From assembly GCF_024642405.1 (NCBI RefSeq), contig NZ_JAHEBC010000002.1:1-44438 (forward strand): a DNA stretch of 44,438 nt. Reading direction: 5' to 3'. The notes under the pieces are model-generated. The model had not been told where the DNA came from. It did not search any database and worked only from the letters and a program-made list of their open reading frames with translations. Below are positions 34,476 through 41,306 of the stretch, piece after piece (position 1 is the first letter of the stretch; every line of letters begins with the position of its first letter). The DNA comes from Algoriphagus sp. (lineage in GTDB: Bacteria > Bacteroidota > Bacteroidia > Cytophagales > Cyclobacteriaceae). Position numbers and translations under genes: made by a program.

Positions 34476-35675
34476 TTAAAGTTTATTCTTTTTGATAAAA
34501 TCTCTTGCTTCCTGATGAGCGGGGTGTTTTCGCTTTGCATAACGTTTTACTTCTTTAAAATACTGCTTTGCTAAAGCTTTATTTCCTGCTGCTGTTTCCA
34601 TTTTTCCTAGTTGAACTAAAGAATGCAAGTAATATCCACTTTCTTGAGACTCCGACTCCTCTCCATATGAAACTGTTTTTAAATAATACTTTTTGGCTTC
34701 AGCCATATCCCCTATCCTTCTGTTGTATTCTGCAACATAAAATGCTGCATACCTTCCTGAGTTTGCTTCATACCCAACTTGTCCGGAGTCAATACGATCT
34801 AATATTTCCATGGATTGATCAAAAGACTCTACCCATCTTCCTACAGTATATAAATGTCTTGCATATGATCTATGGAAATAAGGATTGTTAGGAAATTTCG
34901 AATGCAGATATTCTGAAATTCTCAATGCTTCGTATGGCTTCTTTTCCTCAGATGCATAAAGTCTGAATAAAAAATATTGAGCTTCTACTCTGGTATAAAA
35001 AGCATTTGTGGCTACTTGTTCCAATTGTTGGAGTCCTAACTCTTTGTCTCCTTTTGGAAACAGCGCCAAAACGGGTCTTAAGAGCGGATAATTTTCTGGA
35101 ATCCATACTGAAAAATAATTAAACAATGCATCCCCTAATAATAACTCCGGGTTAAATTCTTCTTCTCCTCTACTTAACTCCATGTATTTTAGAGCATTCC
35201 TGCCTCCCCAAGCTGCTTTTGTCCATTTCTTTCTTTCTGAATATAATCTACTTTGAAAACCATATCCCGCAGCTAAAAAGAAAGCGGCTTCTTTATTAGT
35301 TTCATCTTCATCATAAATAACTTCCGCCTTTTCGATAGCTCTATCGAGGTATTCGATAAAAATATCATCATACTTTTCATTGGTCACATCGACCTCTATT
35401 CTCCACCAATAACCTAAAGCCATTAAAAAATCCGGTAATGGATGATCAGGATATTGATACGCCAAAACAGCAAAATCCCTTTCAGCTACAGGAAAGTTAA
35501 AATCATACATGCTATTTATTGATTTTGTAACTCTAAACTGTAAGCCTTTATCAAGAAGTAAATATCGAGAAGGCTCAACTCCAAATGTATCTATCGGAGC
35601 TGATTGACTAAACGCTATTACTTTGCTGAAAAGTAATATTGAAAACAAACAAATAGTTAATATCTTTTTGTGCAT
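34476..35675 (-). CDS. Exported TPR-containing protein, unknown function
   Basis: A 399-residue protein with a signal peptide (ICLFSILLFSKVIAFSQ, cleavage near residue 24). The mature part is helical, with repeated tetratricopeptide-like units, e.g. ALRISEYLHSKFPNNPYFHR and MAEAKKYYLKTVSYGEES, and a near-C-terminal GNKALAKQYFKEVKRYAKRK. Aromatic-rich segments (YRLLLDKG-like, DHPLPDFLMALGYWWRIEVD) come early. No family is recognised; such proteins serve as periplasmic scaffolds. TAATTTTG at 35694-35701 (minus) fits its -7 box, 19 nt before the start. The gap to the Lrp start downstream (34267-34475, 209 nt) shows only AT-rich sequence. Confidence 0.78.
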   Translation of the reverse strand: MHKKILTICLFSILLFSKVIAFSQSAPIDTFGVEPSRYLLLDKGLQFRVTKSINSMYDFNFPVAERDFAVLAYQYPDHPLPDFLMALGYWWRIEVDVTNEKYDDIFIEYLDRAIEKAEVIYDEDETNKEAAFFLAAGYGFQSRLYSERKKWTKAAWGGRNALKYMELSRGEEEFNPELLLGDALFNYFSVWIPENYPLLRPVLALFPKGDKELGLQQLEQVATNAFYTRVEAQYFLFRLYASEEKKPYEALRISEYLHSKFPNNPYFHRSYARHLYTVGRWVESFDQSMEILDRIDSGQVGYEANSGRYAAFYVAEYNRRIGDMAEAKKYYLKTVSYGEESESQESGYYLHSLVQLGKMETAAGNKALAKQYFKEVKRYAKRKHPAHQEARDFIKKNKL

Positions 35676-35693
35676 GATTTTTTAATGACTTTG

Positions 35694-35701
35694 CAAAATT
35701 A
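35694..35701 (-). promoter_or_regulatory. Possible -7 box of the TPR protein gene
   Basis: TAATTTTG on the minus strand, 19 nt before the start codon. TAGATTTG at 35724-35731 on the plus strand likewise lies 19 nt before the divergent membrane-protein gene, so this 74-nt gap may hold two face-to-face promoters. Confidence 0.4.
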
Positions 35702-35749
35702 GATGATATCCCAAACATTATTTTAGATTTGGAATAGAAACCTCTAAAA

Positions 35750-36400
35750 ATGGCTAAACCACTCACTCCAGAAGCACAACGTCTTAAAGACATAATTGAT
35801 TTCGATAAAAGGACTTATTTTTTTATTTTAGTAATTTTATTCCTGACAATCAGATATTTAACTAATTCTCTGATCTTAGAATCTATTCCAGATTACGATT
35901 CACTTGAAAGCAGAGGAGATTTTATGATTTTTCATATTTTCAATGCTCTCAATTATATCTGGACTCCTTTTGCCTTACTCTGGAAGTTCACAGCAATTGC
36001 CTTTCTTTTTTGGGTAGGAGCATTTTTTCTTGGATTTAAAGTACCCTATAAAGAGCTCTGGAAGTTTGCTTTGGTGGCCGAAGTGGTTTTTATTTTTCCC
36101 GAACTCTTGAGACTATTGATTTTTTTAAACCCATCATCTTCTGTTACTTTTCAAGAAATAGATGAGTTTAGAGCCTTATCATTACTTTCTCTATTGGGTC
36201 CTGAAAATATTGCTGACCAATTTCATTATGCTTTAGGTACCATCAACATTTTTGAAATCCTTTATGGAATACTCTGGCTTTACGGTTTTCACATGATCAG
36301 TAACAGGAGTCTTGGAGAGAGTTCGATGGTGGTAATTGTTTCCTACTACGTTCCTTTAGCAATTTGGCTTACTTTTTATGTCTTAGTATATAAAGGTTAA
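35750..36400 (+). CDS. Polytopic membrane protein, unknown function
   Basis: A 216-residue membrane protein with about five hydrophobic helices (TYFFILVILFLTIRYLTNSL, FTAIAFLFWVGAFFLGFKV, LWKFALVAEVVFIFPELLRL, IFEILYGILWLYGFHMI, VIVSYYVPLAIWLTFYVLVY). The overall layout and the FALVAEVVF and FEILYGILWLYG helices recall the YIP1 membrane-domain group, but I cannot assign it firmly. The N-terminal soluble stretch is basic and Pro-rich. It stands alone between divergent TPR and convergent rhodanese genes and ends in a bidirectional terminator. Confidence 0.75.
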   Translation: MAKPLTPEAQRLKDIIDFDKRTYFFILVILFLTIRYLTNSLILESIPDYDSLESRGDFMIFHIFNALNYIWTPFALLWKFTAIAFLFWVGAFFLGFKVPYKELWKFALVAEVVFIFPELLRLLIFLNPSSSVTFQEIDEFRALSLLSLLGPENIADQFHYALGTINIFEILYGILWLYGFHMISNRSLGESSMVVIVSYYVPLAIWLTFYVLVYKG

Positions 36401-36402
36401 AA

Positions 36403-36424
36403 AAAAGAGCCTGATGGCTCTTTT
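36403..36424. terminator. Bidirectional intrinsic terminator
   Basis: AAAAGAGCC, loop TGAT, GGCTCTTTT: perfect 9-bp stem. It directly follows the plus-strand membrane-protein stop and lies 21 nt past the rhodanese stop on the minus strand. Confidence 0.9.
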
Positions 36425-36444
36425 ATTATAAATAAGTTTTTCAT

Positions 36445-36801
36445 TTAGACTATTCCAAATCTCCAGGAAATCAAACCTTTTTCAAGGTTTTTCACATTTT
36501 CAAATCCGAGATTTATCATAATTTCGCAAGCTGTTTTACTTCTATTTCCAGATCTACAGTAAACCAAATAGATTTTTTCTTTGGGAAGTTCTTCAACTTG
36601 AATTTTGAAGTCGCTGCGCGAAACATCAATATTTATTGCCCCGGGAATCTTTCCTACTACATACTCCCCAAAAGACCTTACATCTATTAAAACACTATTG
36701 TTAGAAAGGAATAGATCATAAAATGGACCTGAAGGTAGGTTCTCGTAATTCTTAGGAAAGGAATTTGAAGAGTTAATGACTATATTATTTATGGTTTTCA
36801 T
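36445..36801 (-). CDS. Single-domain rhodanese-like protein
   Basis: A 118-residue rhodanese. The active-site loop YCRSGNRSKTA holds Cys82, which carries the persulfide; NSVLIDVRSFGEYVVGKIPG with the conserved VR and the GAINIDV strand completes the fold. Rhodaneses transfer sulfane sulfur, for example from glutathione persulfide or thiosulfate. It starts 28 nt after the stop of the TauE/SafE gene and therefore shares its promoter, which is preceded by a Crp/Fnr-type palindrome. The SQR gene 3 kb away gives its probable sulfur donor. No signal peptide, so it acts in the cytoplasm. Confidence 0.93.
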   Translation of the reverse strand: MKTINNIVINSSNSFPKNYENLPSGPFYDLFLSNNSVLIDVRSFGEYVVGKIPGAINIDVSRSDFKIQVEELPKEKIYLVYCRSGNRSKTACEIMINLGFENVKNLEKGLISWRFGIV

Positions 36802-36829
36802 GTATCATCAATGAATTACTAACCTAGAA

Positions 36830-37636
36830 TTATACAAAAATCAATTCTTTAGAAATAATATAGATTCCCATTGCTAGTACAAACCAACCAAATCCTTTTT
36901 TCAACACTTTATCATTGATTTTTTTAGATAATGCGCTTCCAATAAAAATCCCCACAATAGATAATCCAGTGAAAATTAGTAGCATCATCCAATCAATTGG
37001 TTGATTGGATACATCGCCCAGAAAACCAATAAGCGACTTAGCCGCAATGATCAACAAGGAAGTGCCAACTGCCTTTTTCATAGGTAGTTTGGCTAATAAT
37101 ACTAATGCAGGAATAATCAAAAAACCACCACCTGCACCTACTATCCCTGTCACTAAACCTACGAGCAGTCCCTCTATTGCAATTAAAGGGAAATTGAATT
37201 TTAATTCAGAATCCTCTTTACTTTCATTATTCTTTTTCTCTTTGATCATGGAATATGATGCTGCCAACATGATCAGGGAGAAAAACACCATTATTCCTAC
37301 ACTTTTTGAAACTTCAAATCCTCCTGCTGTGAATAAGGGATCAGGAAGAGCTGGAACAAGAAATTTTCTTGTTAAAAAAACTGCTATAAATGAAGGAATA
37401 GCAAAAACTAAAGCAGTTTTATAGTCAACCAATTGTTTTTTCATGTAAGTAAAAGAACCTACAAGAGAGGTACTACCTACGACGAAAAGTGAATAAGCCG
37501 TCGCTAAAACCGGCTCAACACTTAAAATATATACAAGAACAGGTACAGTAAGAATAGAGCCGCCTCCCCCTATTAGTCCAAGTGATACTCCGATTATTAC
37601 TGCAGCCGCAAATCCTATTAAATTAACTAAGTCCAT
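36830..37636 (-). CDS. TauE/SafE family sulfite/sulfur-compound exporter
   Basis: A 268-residue membrane protein with about eight helices in two halves. Each half starts with the family's Gly-rich motif: GVSLGLIGGGGSILTVPVLV and GLVTGIVGAGGGFLIIPALV, as in TauE/SafE (Pfam PF01925). Members export sulfite, sulfoacetate or thiosulfate-type anions. First gene of the tauE-rhodanese unit. A TACTTTTG box and a GTGAC-N4-GTTAC palindrome precede it (see sites). The link with SQR suggests export of an oxidised sulfur product; this is inferred. Confidence 0.92.
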   Translation of the reverse strand: MDLVNLIGFAAAVIIGVSLGLIGGGGSILTVPVLVYILSVEPVLATAYSLFVVGSTSLVGSFTYMKKQLVDYKTALVFAIPSFIAVFLTRKFLVPALPDPLFTAGGFEVSKSVGIMVFFSLIMLAASYSMIKEKKNNESKEDSELKFNFPLIAIEGLLVGLVTGIVGAGGGFLIIPALVLLAKLPMKKAVGTSLLIIAAKSLIGFLGDVSNQPIDWMMLLIFTGLSIVGIFIGSALSKKINDKVLKKGFGWFVLAMGIYIISKELIFV

Positions 37637-37661
37637 ATTTTTTTATCCATCATTGACATGA

Positions 37662-37669
37662 CAAAAGTA
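37662..37669 (-). promoter_or_regulatory. -7 box of the TauE/SafE-rhodanese unit
   Basis: TACTTTTG on the minus strand, a full TAnnTTTG match 26 nt before the start codon. Its centre is 33.0 nt from the centre of the adjacent palindrome. Confidence 0.65.
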
Positions 37670-37691
37670 CAATTGGAATATGCCGTATGTA

Positions 37692-37705
37692 GTGACAAAA
37701 GTTAC
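37692..37705 (-). promoter_or_regulatory. Crp/Fnr-type operator, TauE side
   Basis: GTGACAAAAGTTAC, centre 37698.5: TGAC-N4-GTTA with one mismatch between half-sites. Placed 33 nt upstream of the -7 box, i.e. close to position -40 relative to the expected start. Confidence 0.6.
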
Positions 37706-37793
37706 ATTTGATTTTAAAAACTAACTCCTTAAACTAAAAACAACTATGACAATTTTAAGAAACTGATAATAATAAAAATTATAGATTCAATCC

Positions 37794-37805
37794 TGATTTA
37801 TATCA
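37794..37805 (+). promoter_or_regulatory. Crp/Fnr-type operator, universal-stress-protein side
   Basis: TGATTTATATCA, a perfect TGAT-N4-ATCA palindrome, centre 37799.5, 54 nt before the start of the Usp gene. The best -7 candidate is GTAATTTG at 37828-37835 (a weak TTTG-type box), 32 nt from the palindrome centre. Confidence 0.6.
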
Positions 37806-37853
37806 TAAATCGGTGAAAACATTTTTTGTAATTTGATTGAAAATTAAACGATC

Positions 37854-38657
37854 ATGAAAATTTTAGTCCCCATTGATTTCTCTGAAAATTCGAAAAAAGC
37901 ATTGGAATTTGCAGTTTCCCTGGCAAAAAGGAAAAATGGATCAATTACTATATTACATGTAATCGAGGCTATTTATGATTTTGCTGCCCAAGCAGCTATC
38001 GTCATAGAAGGAATGCATAAAGATGCGGAATCCTATCTCGATGAATTAGTAACACATTACAAAAAAGAAGACGTTCAGGTGCAAGGAATGATAAAAGATG
38101 GTACAGTTTCAATTATGACTTCTAAAACAGCTGAAGAAATTAATGCAGATCTCATCGTTATAGGTACTCAAGGTTTAACTGGAATCAAGCGTACCTTACT
38201 AGGAAGTACTTCAATCGATGTAATTAAAGCCTCCGAATGTCCTGTTTTACTGATACCTGCCGATGCAAAGGTTAAAAATATAGAGAAAATGACGCTGGCA
38301 TTAGAGTTTTCTGATCATGAAGAGCCTTTTTTAGAAAGGGTAATTAAAATAAGCAAAAGTTGGGAATTGAAAATAGATTTCCTCCACATTGAGATTCGTC
38401 ACAATTTTAAGGAAGAATTAACAGTGCTTGGTCTAGAAGCATATGTTCAAAATAAATATCCTGAACTTGACTCAAAATTAGAAACTTTGAAATCCGAAAA
38501 CTTAATTGATGGTCTGGACAAATACCTTGGAAGAAATAAAAATGTAATATTAGTCATGTGCCATAACCAAAAAAATATTTGGGATCAGATCTTATCCAAG
38601 AGCAAGACAATCCAGATGGCATATCATACCCATGTTCCCTTGTTAATTATGAATTGA
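37854..38657 (+). CDS. Universal stress protein with tandem UspA-like domains
   Basis: A 267-residue cytoplasmic protein. The first domain (1-139) has the ATP-binding UspA signature: MKILVPIDFSENSKKALEFA, the central IGTQGLTGIKRTLLGSTSID with G-x2-G-x9-G-S, and CPVLLIPAD. The second half (about 140-267) repeats the fold in degenerate form, without the glycine loop, ending in CHNQKNIWDQ and THVPLLIMN. Usp proteins bind ATP and modulate stress survival under energy or oxygen limitation. It is preceded by a perfect TGAT-N4-ATCA site and its stop codon abuts the stop of the crp gene, which converges on it. Confidence 0.93.
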   Translation: MKILVPIDFSENSKKALEFAVSLAKRKNGSITILHVIEAIYDFAAQAAIVIEGMHKDAESYLDELVTHYKKEDVQVQGMIKDGTVSIMTSKTAEEINADLIVIGTQGLTGIKRTLLGSTSIDVIKASECPVLLIPADAKVKNIEKMTLALEFSDHEEPFLERVIKISKSWELKIDFLHIEIRHNFKEELTVLGLEAYVQNKYPELDSKLETLKSENLIDGLDKYLGRNKNVILVMCHNQKNIWDQILSKSKTIQMAYHTHVPLLIMN

Positions 38658-39314
38658 TCATTTATTAATCAATTCTTCGAAATCATCCCGAATATAAATC
38701 ACATTTCGGCCTAATTCTATCCATTTCTTTTTTTCAAGTTGTTTTAATAACCTTGATATCACTTCTCGTGAAGTCCCTAACTCATTTGCTATTTCTTGGT
38801 GAGTTGTGTGCAGTTCATTTGCCTTATGCTGCTTCATTTTAGTAACGATATACCGCATCAAACGCTCATCCATTCTTTTAAAAGCTACAGCATCCAATGC
38901 CACCAACATCTCTTGAAATCGGCTTTGATAGGTATTTGAAACAAAATCTTTCCATTGTCTATACTGTTCAGTCCATTGTTCATGGACAGAAACAGGAATC
39001 CCTATTAAAGTAGTTTCTTCCTCAACTATTGCTTTGATTTCACTTGGTTTCGATGCTGAACAGCAGGTTAAAGAAAGTGCGCAGGTCTCCCCTGCATCCA
39101 AGTAGTATAAAAACAATTCTTTACCCTCTTCATCCATTCTCAAAATCTTAATTGATCCTTCCAAGACTATGGGTACCATCTTTATAAATTGCCCTGGTTC
39201 CATTAATATTTTACCTGGAGGCAAATGAAGGATCTGACCTTTATCCAAAATTTCCTGAAGTAATTTTGGGTCGGTAAAATTAGGCAAATAAGATTTAAGC
39301 TCTTCTTGATTCAT
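38658..39314 (-). CDS. Crp/Fnr family transcriptional regulator with a Cys cluster
   Basis: A 218-residue regulator from ATG 39314; a TTG eleven codons upstream is rejected. Residues about 20-115 form the cyclic-nucleotide-binding-type sensor domain, but the cAMP-binding phosphate cassette is absent. Instead, ETCALSLTCCSAS carries Cys78, Cys84 and Cys85 near the start of the expected effector loop. Residues about 145-215 are the DNA-binding domain with helix-turn-helix THQEIANELGTSREVISRLL; Glu184-x-x-Ser187-Arg188 matches the E-xx-SR recognition helix of Fnr, which reads TGA half-sites. No N-terminal Fe-S Cys set of Fnr is present. A TGAT-N4-ATCA palindrome and a TAACTTTG box in front of the gene point to autoregulation. 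Confidence 0.94.
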   Translation of the reverse strand: MNQEELKSYLPNFTDPKLLQEILDKGQILHLPPGKILMEPGQFIKMVPIVLEGSIKILRMDEEGKELFLYYLDAGETCALSLTCCSASKPSEIKAIVEEETTLIGIPVSVHEQWTEQYRQWKDFVSNTYQSRFQEMLVALDAVAFKRMDERLMRYIVTKMKQHKANELHTTHQEIANELGTSREVISRLLKQLEKKKWIELGRNVIYIRDDFEELINK

Positions 39315-39331
39315 ATTAGTCAGTAAAAAAT

Positions 39332-39339
39332 CAAAGTTA
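39332..39339 (-). promoter_or_regulatory. -7 box of the crp/fnr gene
   Basis: TAACTTTG on the minus strand, a full TAnnTTTG match 18 nt before the start codon; centre 33.0 nt from the upstream palindrome. Confidence 0.65.
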
Positions 39340-39361
39340 AGTTTCAATAAAAAGGATATAG

Positions 39362-39375
39362 GTGATTTGCATCAC
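39362..39375 (-). promoter_or_regulatory. Crp/Fnr-type operator, crp gene
   Basis: GTGATTTGCATCAC, a perfect 14-bp palindrome (GTGAT-N4-ATCAC), centre 39368.5. It sits 33 nt upstream of the -7 box and suggests autoregulation. Confidence 0.68.
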
Positions 39376-39832
39376 ATATTGCAAATAAAACCAATCTTTT
39401 TAAGGTACAAAACGCTACCTAAATAATTCTGTTCAAAACAAAGTCCATTCTCATGATATGTTACATGCTAGACAACTGAAGGTATTGAATTCAAAAACCC
39501 TTCTATCTATTTCTATAATTAATTTCTATAAATAACTGAATTTCATATTATTATATTATGGAAGATATGAATTATTTGAAATTCAAGGCGGCAGATAAAA
39601 CTCGTCATTTCTTTAACTATGTATTTGAATAACAGGAAGAAGAGGAAAGCTAAAAATGTCGATTTAATCTTAGTGTTTATTCTTTTTTTGGTATTTAATT
39701 CCAACTTCCTCAAAAAATCAAACAATGAATCTTTTTCATATTGATTCACAATAAAATTTCATAGTAAAATGGCCTTTTAGAAAATCAGGCAAGGAAAGAA
39801 TTGAAACAAAAAAATATAGAGAATTTTCTGTA
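39376..39832. other. AT-rich gap between crp and SQR genes
   Basis: 457 nt without a supported gene. A 68-codon minus-strand frame with a GTG start (39543-39749) and a 24-codon plus-strand frame (39558-39632) are too weak to call. The sequence is very AT-rich and shows no clear hairpin or RNA family. Its length exceeds what two promoters need. Confidence 0.5.
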
Positions 39833-39848
39833 GGTGATAAATGTCACC
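39833..39848 (+). promoter_or_regulatory. Crp/Fnr-type operator, SQR gene
   Basis: GGTGATAAATGTCACC, centre 39840.5, GTGA-N6-TCAC with matching outer bases. TAAATTTC at 39870-39877, a near -7 box, is centred 33.0 nt downstream. Confidence 0.65.
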
Positions 39849-39869
39849 TTTTACTTCCCAAAGTCTTTT

Positions 39870-39877
39870 TAAATTTC
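39870..39877 (+). promoter_or_regulatory. Near -7 box of the SQR gene
   Basis: TAAATTTC, one mismatch (last base) from TAnnTTTG, 21 nt before the start codon. A weak box fits a promoter that needs an activator. Confidence 0.5.
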
Positions 39878-39898
39878 TCAAAATCAAGTTATCAGCAA

Positions 39899-41161
39899 AT
39901 GAACCATTATCAAATACTTATTATCGGAGGAGGAACAGCAGGAATAACTGTTGCAGCTCAACTTAAAAGGAAAGATAAATCCCTTTCAATGGCGATCATA
40001 GAGCCTTCTGAAAAACACTACTATCAACCTGCTTGGACACTGGTTGGTGCAGGCACCTACGATTTTAAAGACACCGAAAGAAATGAGGCTGATTATATAC
40101 CAGATGGAGTGGACTGGTTGAAAGATTATGCCACTGAGATAAATCCTGATTCAAATTCGATTAATACAAAATCTTCAGGTACCATATCTTACGAATACCT
40201 AGTAATCGCACCAGGCTTAGTGATGATGCCTGAATTATTACCAGGATTGCCTGAGGCAATGGAAAAAGGAATTGTTTGTAGCAATTATACTGACCCCGAA
40301 CATACTTGGGAATTACTTCAAAAATTTGAGGGAGGAAATGCAGTTTTCACTCAACCTACCACTCCGATTAAATGTGGTGGAGCACCCCAGAAGATTATGT
40401 ATTTGGCGGAAGAGCATTTCAGGAGAGCTGGTGTCAGAGAGAAAACAAATGTCATTTTCGCGACTCCCGGAACAGTCATATTTGGAGTGCCAGATTTCGC
40501 CAAAACTCTAAATAAAATTATTCATGACCGTGATATTATTTTCAAACCATTTTATGCACCAGTCCGAATTGACCCAGAGAAAAAAGAGATCTTTTTTAGA
40601 TATTCCAAACCTGGGGAAAATGGATGTGTAGTAACCGAAGGAAATAAAATAGGTGAAGAGATCGTCGGTGAATCAGAAATAAAAATTTCTTTTGATTTTC
40701 TTCATTTAGCTCCGCCACAAGGCGCTCCGAAATTCATTAGGGATTCTATAGTATCCATTCAAGATGGAGCCAATAAAGGTTGGATAGATGTCGATATCCA
40801 CACTTTGCAGCACAAAAGATTCTCAAATATATTCTCTCTCGGAGATGTCGCTGCTTTGCCAACTGCAAAAACTGGAGCAGCCATCAGAAAACAAGCACCT
40901 GTAGTGGTAGAAAATCTATTGAAATTGATTCACAGCAACCAGGTAGGTTCTGCATCCTATAATGGGTATTCCTCTTGCCCACTGGTAACAGGATATTCAA
41001 AAATGGTCCTAGCAGAGTTTAAATATGATAATGTCAGAGATAGTGATCCCTTGATTTCAAAATTCGTGGATACCACCAAGGAACAATATTCCATGTGGCT
41101 ACTCAAAAAATATGGGCTGCCCTTTATGTATTGGAATCTAATGCTTAAAGGAAAAGCTTAA
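39899..41161 (+). CDS. Type II sulfide:quinone oxidoreductase-like flavoprotein
   Basis: A 420-residue FAD enzyme of the sulfide:quinone oxidoreductase family. The N-terminal IIGGGTAGITVAAQL binds FAD. The two catalytic cysteines of the type II (mitochondrial SQRDL-like) group are present: Cys159 in PIKCGGAPQKIMYLAEE and Cys360 in SSCPLVTGYSKMVLAEF. The enzyme oxidises sulfide to sulfane sulfur (persulfide) and passes electrons to the quinone pool at the inner membrane. The C-terminal MWLLKKYGLPFMYWNLMLKG would give the amphipathic membrane anchor. It is a single-gene unit under a Crp/Fnr-type palindrome, with a terminator after it. No persulfide dioxygenase gene is within the window, so the fate of the sulfur must rely on the rhodanese or distant genes. 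Confidence 0.94.
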   Translation: MNHYQILIIGGGTAGITVAAQLKRKDKSLSMAIIEPSEKHYYQPAWTLVGAGTYDFKDTERNEADYIPDGVDWLKDYATEINPDSNSINTKSSGTISYEYLVIAPGLVMMPELLPGLPEAMEKGIVCSNYTDPEHTWELLQKFEGGNAVFTQPTTPIKCGGAPQKIMYLAEEHFRRAGVREKTNVIFATPGTVIFGVPDFAKTLNKIIHDRDIIFKPFYAPVRIDPEKKEIFFRYSKPGENGCVVTEGNKIGEEIVGESEIKISFDFLHLAPPQGAPKFIRDSIVSIQDGANKGWIDVDIHTLQHKRFSNIFSLGDVAALPTAKTGAAIRKQAPVVVENLLKLIHSNQVGSASYNGYSSCPLVTGYSKMVLAEFKYDNVRDSDPLISKFVDTTKEQYSMWLLKKYGLPFMYWNLMLKGKA

Positions 41162-41166
41162 TGCGG

Positions 41167-41194
41167 AACCGGTCTAAAATAGACCGGTTTTTTT
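41167..41194 (+). terminator. Intrinsic terminator after SQR
   Basis: AACCGGTCTA, AAA loop, TAGACCGGTT, then TTTTT. A perfect 10-bp stem right after the stop codon. Confidence 0.93.
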
Positions 41195-41306
41195 ATTTTT
41201 ATGCCTTCCAAACCAATTAATCACTTTCTATCTAAAGGAAGATTTATTTGTAATTTCAAACATTTACTTTTCAATATCCAGACCTGTTTAATTCCCTTAA
41301 ACTTCT

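Noticed and set aside
37005-37424. 139-codon plus-strand frame opposite the TauE/SafE gene
   Set aside because: Antisense shadow of a well-supported membrane protein gene; its composition shows no domain.
39543-39749. 68-codon minus-strand frame between crp and SQR genes
   Set aside because: It needs a GTG start, is extremely AT-rich, has no recognisable motif beyond one hydrophobic stretch, and lies in a gap whose composition gives such frames by chance.
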